Source of the DNA: an uncultured Granulosicoccaceae bacterium
Lineage (GTDB): Bacteria; Pseudomonadota; Gammaproteobacteria; Granulosicoccales; Granulosicoccaceae
Length of the DNA stretch: 64,000 nt
NCBI GenBank assembly: GCA_937922675.1
Contig: CALAJN010000007.1
Location: forward strand, 124,001-188,000
Direction of reading: 5' to 3'
Shown piece after piece: positions 45,098 through 54,036 of the stretch. Each line of letters opens with the position of its first letter. The first letter of the stretch is position 1. The notes under the pieces are model-generated. The model had not been told where the DNA came from. It ran no database searches and was given only the letters and a program-made list of their open reading frames with translations. Both the position numbers and the translations under genes were made by a program.

Positions 45098-47122
45098 ATG
45101 CCCTTGTCACTCGGAATTGATACGGGAGGTACCTGTACCGACGCGGTTCTGGTTGACGAGCACCAGCGGTTGGTGCGCTCTGCAAAGGCGCTGACGACTC
45201 ATGGTGATCTGCGCCAGGGTCTGGCCAAGGCTGTCGCCCAGGTGCTTGATGCGGGGGATTCAGAAAATGTGAGCTTGGTCTCACTTTCGACCACGCTCGC
45301 CACCAACGCCCTGGTCGAAGGTCGGGGGCGATCCGTAGGCCTTGTACTTGTCGGTTTTTCTCGCGACTGGTTGCACCGAGCACAGCTCGGGGAAGCGCTG
45401 GGTAACGACCCTGTCCTGTTCATTGACGGCGGCCACGATGCGCAAGGGCACGCGGTCTGCCCACTTGATCTCACTCAACTGGTGGCGCAGGCGACACCGG
45501 TTGCTAGAAAGGTGGAGGCCTGGGCAGTATCGTCGGTGTTTGCCGTGCGCAACGCTGAGCATGAGTTGCAAGCCGCCGAGGTGCTTGCCGGTATCTGCGG
45601 GCAAGCGGTCAGTCTCGGTCACCGACTGACCCAAGGTCTGGATGCACCCAGGCGAGCCTTGACGGCCTTGCTCAATGCGCGCTTGATTCCGGCACTGGTG
45701 GAGCTGTTGGATGCTGCCGAGACCTTGCTTGACGATCAGGACATCACAGCGCCACTGATGGTTGTCAAGGGCGATGGCACGCTGGTAGCCGCCGCTGTCG
45801 CGCGCCAATTCCCGGTGGAGACCATCCTGTCCGGGCCGGCAGCCAGTGTTGTCGCCGCACGTGAACTAGCGGACCTCGACTCTGCCGTTGTTGTCGACAT
45901 CGGCGGTACCACCAGCGACATTGCCCTGTTGCAGAACGGTCGTCCGCGCCTGGACCCACAAGGTGCACAGGTCGGCGGGTGGCGCACGATGGTGCAAGCG
46001 GTCGAGATTGTCAGTCTTGGTCTGGGTGGCGATAGTGAGTTGCAACTCGATGACGAAGGCGCTCTGGGTGTGGGCCCCTCGCGGAGTATTCCGCTATCGC
46101 TACTCGCCACTCGAGAACCGCGGATCCGTGATGTGCTGATAAAGCAACTCGAGCGAGGCTGGGTGACGTCGCACGATGGACAGTTCATCGAGGTGGTGCA
46201 ACGAGAAGGGCAACAAGCCGGCAGTAGTCAGCAACGTGATTTGCTGGAGCGTATCGGCAGCGGTGTGGTCTCTCTGGAAGCGCTGTTCTCCGAGGGTACC
46301 GAGGCGCTTGCGATGGCGCGTCTTGAAGCCGCAGGCTTTGTGCGTCGTAGCGCTTTCACGCCAAGTGATGCCTGTCATGTACTCGGTCTACAAGACACCT
46401 GGGACGCGAGCGTGGCCCGCCTTGGGGCGCAATTATTTTTGCGTTCGATAGTGCACGCGGGGGGTAGTCTTGCAAAAATGCTGTCGGGTGTGGATCGCGA
46501 GAGCGCCACAGAGCGTCTGGCACAGGTTGTCATTGACGCCGTTGAAATCGCCACGGCGTCTGCCGTTGCTCGTCGTGCCCTCGGGCTTGAACCGTCGGCA
46601 TCGAGGCGAGACACTGAGCGGGCTGTGTGGATCGACCAACTGTTAGCGATCGGAGCGCCGGCGACTCCAGATACTCCAGTGCTTGCCGTTGTCCCAACGC
46701 TGCAAGTCCCGCTGATCGGACTTGGCGCGTCGGCAGGTTTGTACCATCCCGGCGCGGCAGCTCGGCTTGGCTCACGCAGTATCGTGCCGCAGGCAGCCGG
46801 AGTTGCCAATGCCCTTGGCGCGGTTGCAGGCCTGGTCCGTCAGGAACGCTCCATCAGTCTGCAACCCGGTGGCGGTACGGATGTTGTCGTGCTGATGTCA
46901 GACGGTCCACTGACGTGTGTGGATCTTGAATCTGCAGCAGCCGAGGCTACACAGCATGCTACTGACCTGGTGATCGAGGCAGCGCTGAAGGCGGGTGCAG
47001 ATGATCCACCTCAGGTGAATGTCTCGCGCGAGGACATCCTCATTGAGCAGGATGGATTAAAGGTGTTTATCGAGTCGCGGATCACGGCGGTGGCTACCGG
47101 GCGCCCGAGAGCCTGGGGGTAA
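45098..47122 (+). CDS. HyuA-like hydantoinase/oxoprolinase-family protein
   Basis: The 674-residue protein belongs to the ATP-dependent hydantoinase/oxoprolinase A family (also acetophenone/acetone carboxylase-like subunits). It starts with the actin-like ATPase motif LGIDTGGTCTDAVLVD, has STTLATNALVEG near residue 65 and a second phosphate motif VVVDIGGTTSDIALL near residue 265. Such proteins usually work with a HyuB partner; none is next to it. It is followed by an unrelated DUF3461 gene. It may be a solo member with a different substrate, or its partner may be elsewhere. Confidence 0.85.
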   Translation: MPLSLGIDTGGTCTDAVLVDEHQRLVRSAKALTTHGDLRQGLAKAVAQVLDAGDSENVSLVSLSTTLATNALVEGRGRSVGLVLVGFSRDWLHRAQLGEALGNDPVLFIDGGHDAQGHAVCPLDLTQLVAQATPVARKVEAWAVSSVFAVRNAEHELQAAEVLAGICGQAVSLGHRLTQGLDAPRRALTALLNARLIPALVELLDAAETLLDDQDITAPLMVVKGDGTLVAAAVARQFPVETILSGPAASVVAARELADLDSAVVVDIGGTTSDIALLQNGRPRLDPQGAQVGGWRTMVQAVEIVSLGLGGDSELQLDDEGALGVGPSRSIPLSLLATREPRIRDVLIKQLERGWVTSHDGQFIEVVQREGQQAGSSQQRDLLERIGSGVVSLEALFSEGTEALAMARLEAAGFVRRSAFTPSDACHVLGLQDTWDASVARLGAQLFLRSIVHAGGSLAKMLSGVDRESATERLAQVVIDAVEIATASAVARRALGLEPSASRRDTERAVWIDQLLAIGAPATPDTPVLAVVPTLQVPLIGLGASAGLYHPGAAARLGSRSIVPQAAGVANALGAVAGLVRQERSISLQPGGGTDVVVLMSDGPLTCVDLESAAAEATQHATDLVIEAALKAGADDPPQVNVSREDILIEQDGLKVFIESRITAVATGRPRAWG

Positions 47123-47344
47123 TCTGGTTCAGCCTGCTGTCGAGGTCCATGTGACAACACTGAACAGGTCACATATCACAATGGCAATGCTCATCCGAGC
47201 CACTGTTCTGACACGGTCAGGCTGGTCCATAGAGCTGTTCCATTGGGTGATTTTTCTTGCACTGCGCAGGACTTATAGTCCTCGGAAACCGGCGTTCGCA
47301 TGCGTTTTTGGGCTCGTCGAGCTCGGCGCTCTTTCGGAGATTCC

Positions 47345-47845
47345 ATGAGCAGTACTCTTGAAGTGGTATCAGATCTGGTCGAGTCGGAAGGCAGAACTAT
47401 GAAGACCGACTGGCCGACACTTGATTCGATGGGCGTCACTCGCCATCACGAAATTACGCACTACACCCAGCGTCCGCTGGATACCAGGCGGGATGTGCTT
47501 CGCGTTTTCTACAAACGAGGCAAAGGATCGTTCTTGCCGGTGAGCCGCAAGTATGTGTTTGGTCGCAGTGTGAAGACCATCATCGCCGACGGCGGTGCTG
47601 CGCGGTTTGAAGAGACAGCAGAAATTTCGCCTACATTGCTTGCTGCCGTCGAGGAGCTCGATATGCTGCTTGACAAGTCGCAGACGCAATCGTCAGTTGC
47701 AGATCCGCACGACGTGGCGCGCATGAAAGTGCACGCAGAGCTCGATCGCTTGCACGATGCCGTGCTTGGTATTGCAGGCGATGACGATGCCGAAGTGATG
47801 GATGAGCACTTCGCCTCCCTGCGTGCTCAGATCGACAACCTGTAG
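47345..47845 (+). CDS. DUF3461 protein
   Basis: The 166-residue protein matches the DUF3461 pattern: a TLDSMGV opening, HYTQRPLDTRRDVLRVFYKR, GSFLPVSRKYVFGRS and TAEISPTLLAAVEELD. Members are small proteobacterial proteins of unknown role, usually about 130 residues. The ATG at 47345 has a CGGAGA site; an ATG at 47399 (148 residues, with GGAAGG upstream) is closer to the family length and may be the true start. The end is convergent with lpdA, 61 bases away. The 222-base stretch before it holds no gene. Confidence 0.8.
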   Translation: MSSTLEVVSDLVESEGRTMKTDWPTLDSMGVTRHHEITHYTQRPLDTRRDVLRVFYKRGKGSFLPVSRKYVFGRSVKTIIADGGAARFEETAEISPTLLAAVEELDMLLDKSQTQSSVADPHDVARMKVHAELDRLHDAVLGIAGDDDAEVMDEHFASLRAQIDNL

Positions 47846-47906
47846 CGTCGCAACACGAGCTGAGGCTAACGGCGGCGTTTAGCGGTTCGTTGGCCTGGCT
47901 CGCGCA

Positions 47907-49718
47907 TCAGCGCTTCTTCTTTGGCGCGTAGATATCAGTACACGTACCCTCGGCCACTTCGGCAGCGAAGTTCAATGTTTCCGAAAGGGTCGGGTGAGGG
48001 TGCACGGTCAGCGCCATATCCTCGATATCCGCACCCATCTCCAGAGCGAGTACCGCCTCGGCAATCAATTCACCGGCATTCGGTCCCACAATCCCGGCAC
48101 CGAGCAAGCGTCCGGTATCCGGGTCGTGCAGCACCTTGGTCAGACCCTCGTTGCGGTCCATGCTGAGTGAGCGGCCGCTGGCAGCCCAGGGAAAACTCGC
48201 TTTCTCAAAAGCAATGCCTTGCGCCTTCGCGTCTGTTTCGGTCAGACCCATCCAGGCCACTTCAGGATCGGTGTAGGCCACCGAAGGAATCGTCTTTGGA
48301 TCAAACCAGGATTTCTCGCCACTGGCGTTCTCTGCTGCCACCTTGCCTTCATGGGTGGCCTTGTGCGCAAGCATCGGCTGACCGACGATGTCACCGATGG
48401 CATAGATATGCGGCACGTTGGTGCGTTGCTGCGAGTCGGCGGCGATAAAACCACGATCGTCCACCGCTACACCGGCTGCCACTGCATTGATCTTCTTGCC
48501 ATTAGGCGAGCGGCCTACGGCGAGCAGAACACGGTCAAAGGTGTCGCTGGCAGGTGCTTTGCCACCCTCAAAGCTTACGTGCAGGCCGTCGTCCCGTGCT
48601 TCTATCCCGGTGACCTTGGAGCCAGTGAAGATCGCCTCAAAGTCATTTTTAAGGCGTTTTTCCAGAGGACGCACCAGATCCCGGTCGGCACCGGGCATCA
48701 AGCCGTCAGACAGTTCCACCACGGTCACTTGGGAGCCGAGGCCCGCATAGACGCAGCCCATCTCGAGCCCGATGATGCCGCCTCCAATGACAAGCATTCG
48801 GGCAGGGATATCGCGCAGCTCCAGCGCCCCGGTGGAATCCACCAGGCGCGGATCGTCATAGGGAAATCCGGGTATCCGAATACTCTCGGAACCGGCAGCG
48901 ATGATGGCGCTGTCAAAGCTGATGGTGCGGGTGGCTGTTGCAGGATCACCACCTTTGGGCGAGGCCTCGATAGTGATGGCATTGGCCGATGCAAAGGTGG
49001 CAAGCCCGTGCGCCACGGTCACCTTGCGTTGCTTGGCAAGCCCTGCAAGTCCGCCGGTGAGTTTTCCGATCACGCTCTCCTTGAAGCTGCGCAGCTTGTC
49101 GATGTCGATCACAGGCTCACTGAAGGTGACGCCATGCGCTGACATCTCGCGCGTCTCCTGAATGACGGCTGAGGTATGCAGCAGCGCCTTGGAGGGAATA
49201 CACCCCACGTTCAGGCAGACACCACCGAGGTCCGGATAGCGTTCAACCAGCAAGACCCTCTTGCCAAGATCTGCGGCACGGAAAGCGGCGGTGTAACCGC
49301 CGGGGCCGGCACCGAGTACGACAATATCAACGTGCTCATCCGCATCCACGGCCGGGCTCGCGCTTGGCGCCGGGCTTGCTGCTGAACCAGGTGCTGCGGG
49401 TGCCTCGGTAACAGCGGGCGATGCCGTTGATGCCTCTGGTCCCGAGTCTGCCGCAGCACTTGTGGATGTCCCCGCAGTGGCAGCATCGATCACCACCAAA
49501 TCACTGCCGGGTGACACGCGATCGCCAACCGATACGACCACCGAAGTCACGACGCCCGCAGAAGGGGACGGGATCTCCATGCTGGCCTTGTCGCTTTCAA
49601 CGGTGATCAGCGAGGTTTCGACATCGATGGTGTCACCGACTGCAATCAGTACCTCGATGACTTCTACATCGTCGAAGTCACCCATGTCAGGGACCTTGAT
49701 GGTCTGCAAGTCACTCAC
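47907..49718 (-). CDS. lpdA: Dihydrolipoyl dehydrogenase (E3) with N-terminal lipoyl domain
   Basis: E3 reoxidises the dihydrolipoyl arm of the pyruvate dehydrogenase complex with FAD and NAD. The 603-residue protein has a lipoyl domain at residues 1-80 (VESDKASMEIP, with the lipoylated Lys), a Pro/Ala/Ser-rich linker, then the flavoprotein: VVLGAGPGGYTAAFRAADLG, the redox disulphide GGVCLNVGCIPSK, the NAD site MLVIGGGIIGLEMG, and HPHPTLSET at the C-terminus with the catalytic His. An E3 with its own lipoyl domain is found in several proteobacteria. It is the last gene of aceE-aceF-lpdA. Confidence 0.97.
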   Translation of the reverse strand: MSDLQTIKVPDMGDFDDVEVIEVLIAVGDTIDVETSLITVESDKASMEIPSPSAGVVTSVVVSVGDRVSPGSDLVVIDAATAGTSTSAAADSGPEASTASPAVTEAPAAPGSAASPAPSASPAVDADEHVDIVVLGAGPGGYTAAFRAADLGKRVLLVERYPDLGGVCLNVGCIPSKALLHTSAVIQETREMSAHGVTFSEPVIDIDKLRSFKESVIGKLTGGLAGLAKQRKVTVAHGLATFASANAITIEASPKGGDPATATRTISFDSAIIAAGSESIRIPGFPYDDPRLVDSTGALELRDIPARMLVIGGGIIGLEMGCVYAGLGSQVTVVELSDGLMPGADRDLVRPLEKRLKNDFEAIFTGSKVTGIEARDDGLHVSFEGGKAPASDTFDRVLLAVGRSPNGKKINAVAAGVAVDDRGFIAADSQQRTNVPHIYAIGDIVGQPMLAHKATHEGKVAAENASGEKSWFDPKTIPSVAYTDPEVAWMGLTETDAKAQGIAFEKASFPWAASGRSLSMDRNEGLTKVLHDPDTGRLLGAGIVGPNAGELIAEAVLALEMGADIEDMALTVHPHPTLSETLNFAAEVAEGTCTDIYAPKKKR

Positions 49719-49769
49719 GTGTGCGTTAGTCCTGGTAGAGCTCGGTTAGAGGGTGGCGGTGGGAAGGAG

Positions 49770-51149
49770 TCACAGCAACAGTCTTCGGATATCACCGATG
49801 GTTTTCACGTAATCCACCATGAAACGCGCGGCAACAGCACCGTCGATGACGCGATGATCGTAGGTGAGATCAAGCGGGCACATCAGGCGAGGTTCAAAGT
49901 CCTTGCCGTTCCACACCGGTTTCATTTGCGCGCGAGTGATGCCAAGGATGGCAACCTCGGGCGGATTGACGATCGGAGTAAAGGCCGTGCCACCGATGCC
50001 ACCCAGGCTTGAGATCGTCATCGAGGCGCCTTGCATCTCGGCTGGTTTGAGTTTCTTGTCACGCGCGCGAGAGGAGACGTCCGTCATCTCCTCGGCCAGA
50101 TCATAGATGGACTTCTTGTCGACATCACGGAACACCGGGACCATCAGACCTGAAGGTGTATCCACAGCAATGCCGATGTGTACATACTTTTTCAGGAACA
50201 AGGCCTGCCCGTCGCTGGAGAGCGATGAGTTGAACTTGGGGTGTTTCTTGAGTGTGCTCGCCAGCGCCTTCATGTGAAATGCAAGCCCGGTAACGCGTGG
50301 GTCACCTTCTTTTGCTGCGCGTTTTATATCCCCGCGAAATTCCTCCACGCTGGTGATGTCTGCCTCGTCGTGATGCGTCACCATCGGCAGATTCAGCCAG
50401 GCGCGGTGCAGGTTGGCCGCCGACAACTTCGGTATACGACCCATCTCGACACGCTCGACTTCACCAAAACTGCTGAAATCAACATCCGGTAGAGGCGGTA
50501 TGCCTGAGCCGCCGCCGGAGATGCCTGCGCTGCCGTAGTTGCTGCCCATGCCCTGCATGGCAGTCTTGATAAAGGCTTTGACATCGTCACGGACGATGCG
50601 TCCCTTGGGGCCCGAGCCTGTGATCAGCGAGAGATCGGCTCCATGTTCACGGGCATAGCGTCGGACGCCCGGCGAAGCATGCGCCTTGCGCATGCGCGAG
50701 TCGTCAAGATGGGCTGTGGGTGAGAGGCTCGGGCCTGCAGCGGCGGATGCCTTAGCCGCCTGCCCCGGTTCAGTGGCAGAGGCAGAGGCAGAGGCAGAGG
50801 CAGACGTTGAGGCGGGAGCAGGTGCCGTCGAAGGCTCGGCCGCAGGTTTGGGTTCTGCCGCAGGCTCACTGGCAGCAGCTGCCGCGGCTTCCGGCGGTGT
50901 TGCTGCGCTATCGCCAGGGATCAGGGTTCCGATCACATCGCCGCTGCTGACGGTCCCGCCTACCGCGACAGTTATCGCTTCAATGGTGCCGCCACTGTCA
51001 GCCGGGACTTCCATGGTTGCCTTGTCTGTCTCGAGGGTCAGCAGACTTTGCTCGGGTTCAACCGTGTCTCCAGGTGCGACAAGCACCTCGATGATCTCCA
51101 CGTCACTGAAATCACCCAGATCGGGTACGACAATATTGGTGCTGCTCAT
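49770..51149 (-). CDS. aceF: Dihydrolipoyllysine-residue acetyltransferase (E2)
   Basis: E2 forms the core of the pyruvate dehydrogenase complex and moves acetyl groups to CoA. The 459-residue protein has one lipoyl domain (residues 1-78, LETDKATMEVP), a long Ala/Ser/Pro linker with a Ser-Ala repeat, a subunit-binding domain (SPGVRRYAREHGADL, GRIVRDDV) and a catalytic domain ending with YDHRVIDGAVAARF, where the His is catalytic. E. coli AceF has three lipoyl domains; here one sits on E2 and another on E3. The start lies 11 bases after the aceE stop. Confidence 0.97.
   Translation of the reverse strand: MSSTNIVVPDLGDFSDVEIIEVLVAPGDTVEPEQSLLTLETDKATMEVPADSGGTIEAITVAVGGTVSSGDVIGTLIPGDSAATPPEAAAAAASEPAAEPKPAAEPSTAPAPASTSASASASASATEPGQAAKASAAAGPSLSPTAHLDDSRMRKAHASPGVRRYAREHGADLSLITGSGPKGRIVRDDVKAFIKTAMQGMGSNYGSAGISGGGSGIPPLPDVDFSSFGEVERVEMGRIPKLSAANLHRAWLNLPMVTHHDEADITSVEEFRGDIKRAAKEGDPRVTGLAFHMKALASTLKKHPKFNSSLSSDGQALFLKKYVHIGIAVDTPSGLMVPVFRDVDKKSIYDLAEEMTDVSSRARDKKLKPAEMQGASMTISSLGGIGGTAFTPIVNPPEVAILGITRAQMKPVWNGKDFEPRLMCPLDLTYDHRVIDGAVAARFMVDYVKTIGDIRRLLL
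50775..50804. repeat. Hexanucleotide tandem repeat inside aceF
   Basis: GGCAGA repeats five times without error; on the coding strand it reads TCTGCC, giving Ser-Ala pairs in the flexible linker of AceF. A six-base unit keeps the reading frame, so copy number could vary between strains and change linker length without breaking the gene. Confidence 0.85.
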
Positions 51150-51160
51150 GTCGGTTCCCC

Positions 51161-53914
51161 TCAGGCCGTTGCCGGGTTAGGACGGTCCGGATCGATACCG
51201 TAGCGTTGCACCGCATTGGCAACAGGCTTTGCGTCAATCTTGCCGTCAGCATGCAGCGCGTGCAGAGCTGCCAGAGTGACGTAGTTGCGATTGACTTCGA
51301 AGTGTTCACGCAGTTTTTCGCGCGAATCCGATCGGCCAAAACCATCGGTGCCAAGTGCCACAAAGGTGGCGGGCACATATTCGCGAACCTGATCCGAGTA
51401 GGCCTTCATGTAGTCAGTTGAGCTGACGATCGGGGCGTCATCGGAGCCCAGAGTGCTCGCCACAAAAGGCACGCGCGGCTCATCGTTCGGGTGCAGCATG
51501 TTCCAGCGTTCAACCGCCTGGCCATCGCGCGCCAGCTCATTGAAACTGGTCACGCTGAACACATCGGCCCCGATGCCCCAATCGCGCTCGAGCATGGCTG
51601 CTGCCGCGATGACTTCGCGCAGAATGACACCACCACCAATCAGCTTGACCTTGTGTGAGAACTTGGTGCCAGCCTTGGCAAGCTTGGCGATATTGCCGTC
51701 CTCGTCCCGTGGCTCCGCACCGGCAGGGAATTCCGCACCGGCTTCACGCAGTTTGTAGATGCCGCGCTTGATGCCTTCCTCGCTGCCTTCGGGTAGGGCG
51801 GGGTGGGTGTAGTTCTCATTCATCGCGGTGATGTAGAAGTACACGCTCTCGCGCTGCTCGATCATGCGCTTCATGCCGAATTGCACGATCACTGCCATCT
51901 CGTGAGCAAAGCAGGGGTCGTAACTGACACAGTTGGGGATGGTGGACGACAACACCAGTGAGTGTCCGTCCTCGTGCTGCAGGCCCTCGCCATTGAGCGT
52001 GGTACGCCCGGCAGTACCGCCGATCAAAAAACCACAGGCGCGCATGTCGCCAGCCAACCAGGCAAGATCGCCCACACGCTGAAAGCCAAACATCGAGTAG
52101 TAGATATAAAAGGGGATCATCGCGACACCGTGCGTCGCATAGGATGTGGCGGCGGCGAGCCAACTCGACATCGCACCCGCCTCGGTAATGCCCTCTTCAA
52201 GGATCTGACCGCTCTTGTCCTCCTTGTAGTACATGATCTGGTCACGATCCTGCGGCTCGTAGAGCTGCCCGATGCTCGAATAAATACCGAGTTGTCGGAA
52301 CATGCCTTCCATGCCGAAAGTACGTGCCTCATCCGGGACAATTGGCACCACGTACTTACCAATCTTCTTGTCACGGGTCAGGATGGTGAGCATGCGCACA
52401 AAGGCCATGGTGGTCGACAGCTCACGCTCACCACTGGTCTCGAGCAGCGGCTTGAAGGCATCGAGCTCAGGTACTTCCAAAGGGGGTGCAAAGTTGCTTC
52501 GCTGCGGCAGATAACCACCGAGGGCCTTGCGCCGCGCCTGCATGTACTTCATCTCCTCGCTGTCAGGAGCTGGCTTGATGTATTCAAGATTCTCGACCTG
52601 CTCGTCGGTCAGATCCAGACGAAAGCGATCGCGCATACCGCGCAAGGACTCAAGGTCCATCTTCTTCTGCTGGTGAGTGGCGTTGGTGCCTTCACCGGAC
52701 TCACCCATGCCGTAGCCCTTGACGGTCTTGCACAGCAACAGGGTCGGTTGCCCCTTGTGCTCCACGGCCTGCTTGTAGGCTGCGTAGATCTTGTGTGGAT
52801 CGTGACCGCCTCGATTCAAGCGCCAGATGTCCTCGTCGCTCATGTTGGCAACGAGTGCTTTCGTCTCCGGATACTTGCCAAAGAAATGCTCGCGGGTATA
52901 TGCCCCGCCCTTGGCCTTGCAGTTCTGATACTCGCCGTCGACCGTTTCCATCATCAGCTGCATCAGCTTGCCGGTCTTGTCGCGTGCAAGCAGAGGATCC
53001 CAGTAGCTCCCCCAGATCACCTTGATCACGTTCCAGCCGGCACCGCGAAAGATGCCTTCGAGCTCCTGGATGATCTTCTGGTTGCCGCGTACCGGCCCAT
53101 CGAGGCGCTGAAGGTTGCAGTTGATGACAAAATTGAGGTTGTCGAGCCTTTCGCGACCGGCAAGGGAGATGGCACCAAGCGATTCCGGCTCGTCCATCTC
53201 GCCATCGCCGAGGAAGGTCCAGACCTGGCGGTTTTCAGTGTGCGCAAGACCGCGATGTTGCAGGTACTTCATGAAGCGCGCTTGATAGATCGAGGTCAGC
53301 GAGGCGTAACCCATCGATACGGTCGGGAACTGCCAATAATCTGGCATCAGCCAGGGGTGCGGGTAGGACGAAAGGCCATCGCCATCGACCTCGCGGCGAA
53401 AGCGGTCCAGATCCTTTTCATCAAGGCGTCCTTCGAGATAGCTGCGCGAATAGATGCCGGGGGAGGAATGGCCCTGAAACATGACCACATCGCCACCATG
53501 CTCTGGCGTAGGCGCATGGAAGAAGTGGTTGAAGCCAACGTCGTAGAGTGTGGCGGCACTGGCAAAGCTTGCGATGTGGCCACCGACACCGGATCCGTCT
53601 CGTTGAGCCCGCAGCACCATGACAGCCGCGTTCCAGCGGATCATTGAGCGTAAACGGTGCTCGAGCTCGGGGTCTCCGGGGCTCCGCTGCTCCAGATGAG
53701 GCGGGATCGTGTTGATGTAGGCCGTGGTGGAGTCGTAGGGCAGGTTGGCCCCCGAGCGACGCGCCTGATCGATCAGGCGTTCGAGTAGGTAGTGCGCACG
53801 TTCGGGTCCCTCGTGCTCGATGACTGCTTCGAGGGCATCGAGCCATTCTCGTGTCTCGATCTCGTCTGCATCCCCCGAGCCTTGTGGGTCGATCGCGTCT
53901 GCCTGCGTCGTCAT
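51161..53914 (-). CDS. aceE: Pyruvate dehydrogenase E1 component (homodimeric type)
   Basis: E1 decarboxylates pyruvate with thiamine diphosphate and passes the acetyl group to E2. The 917-residue protein is the single-chain, E. coli-like type. Visible features are GHIASFASAATLYDVGFNHFF, the thiamine motif GDGEMDEPESLGA with NCNLQRLDGPVRGN, and a C-terminal AYSDQVREYVPATFVALGTDGFGRSDSR region. It is the first gene of the operon; no regulator such as PdhR is next to it. The promoter should lie in the 122 bases between it and mtaB, where I saw no clear boxes. Confidence 0.98.
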   Translation of the reverse strand: MTTQADAIDPQGSGDADEIETREWLDALEAVIEHEGPERAHYLLERLIDQARRSGANLPYDSTTAYINTIPPHLEQRSPGDPELEHRLRSMIRWNAAVMVLRAQRDGSGVGGHIASFASAATLYDVGFNHFFHAPTPEHGGDVVMFQGHSSPGIYSRSYLEGRLDEKDLDRFRREVDGDGLSSYPHPWLMPDYWQFPTVSMGYASLTSIYQARFMKYLQHRGLAHTENRQVWTFLGDGEMDEPESLGAISLAGRERLDNLNFVINCNLQRLDGPVRGNQKIIQELEGIFRGAGWNVIKVIWGSYWDPLLARDKTGKLMQLMMETVDGEYQNCKAKGGAYTREHFFGKYPETKALVANMSDEDIWRLNRGGHDPHKIYAAYKQAVEHKGQPTLLLCKTVKGYGMGESGEGTNATHQQKKMDLESLRGMRDRFRLDLTDEQVENLEYIKPAPDSEEMKYMQARRKALGGYLPQRSNFAPPLEVPELDAFKPLLETSGERELSTTMAFVRMLTILTRDKKIGKYVVPIVPDEARTFGMEGMFRQLGIYSSIGQLYEPQDRDQIMYYKEDKSGQILEEGITEAGAMSSWLAAATSYATHGVAMIPFYIYYSMFGFQRVGDLAWLAGDMRACGFLIGGTAGRTTLNGEGLQHEDGHSLVLSSTIPNCVSYDPCFAHEMAVIVQFGMKRMIEQRESVYFYITAMNENYTHPALPEGSEEGIKRGIYKLREAGAEFPAGAEPRDEDGNIAKLAKAGTKFSHKVKLIGGGVILREVIAAAAMLERDWGIGADVFSVTSFNELARDGQAVERWNMLHPNDEPRVPFVASTLGSDDAPIVSSTDYMKAYSDQVREYVPATFVALGTDGFGRSDSREKLREHFEVNRNYVTLAALHALHADGKIDAKPVANAVQRYGIDPDRPNPATA

Positions 53915-54036
53915 GTATTCCCGTCAAATCTGTAGTTAATGGGTGTGAATGCTAACGCCGTGCCGGAGTGCCGTCCTGCAGGCGTGCTGTACAAGTAATG
54001 TGACCCATAGTGACACGGCTGGTCGCTTAAGGTTTG

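Noticed and set aside
51962-53647. A 561-codon open frame on the forward strand opposite aceE
   Set aside because: It is fully opposite a strongly conserved gene, has no recognisable domain, and long antisense frames are expected from the codon bias of high-GC genes.
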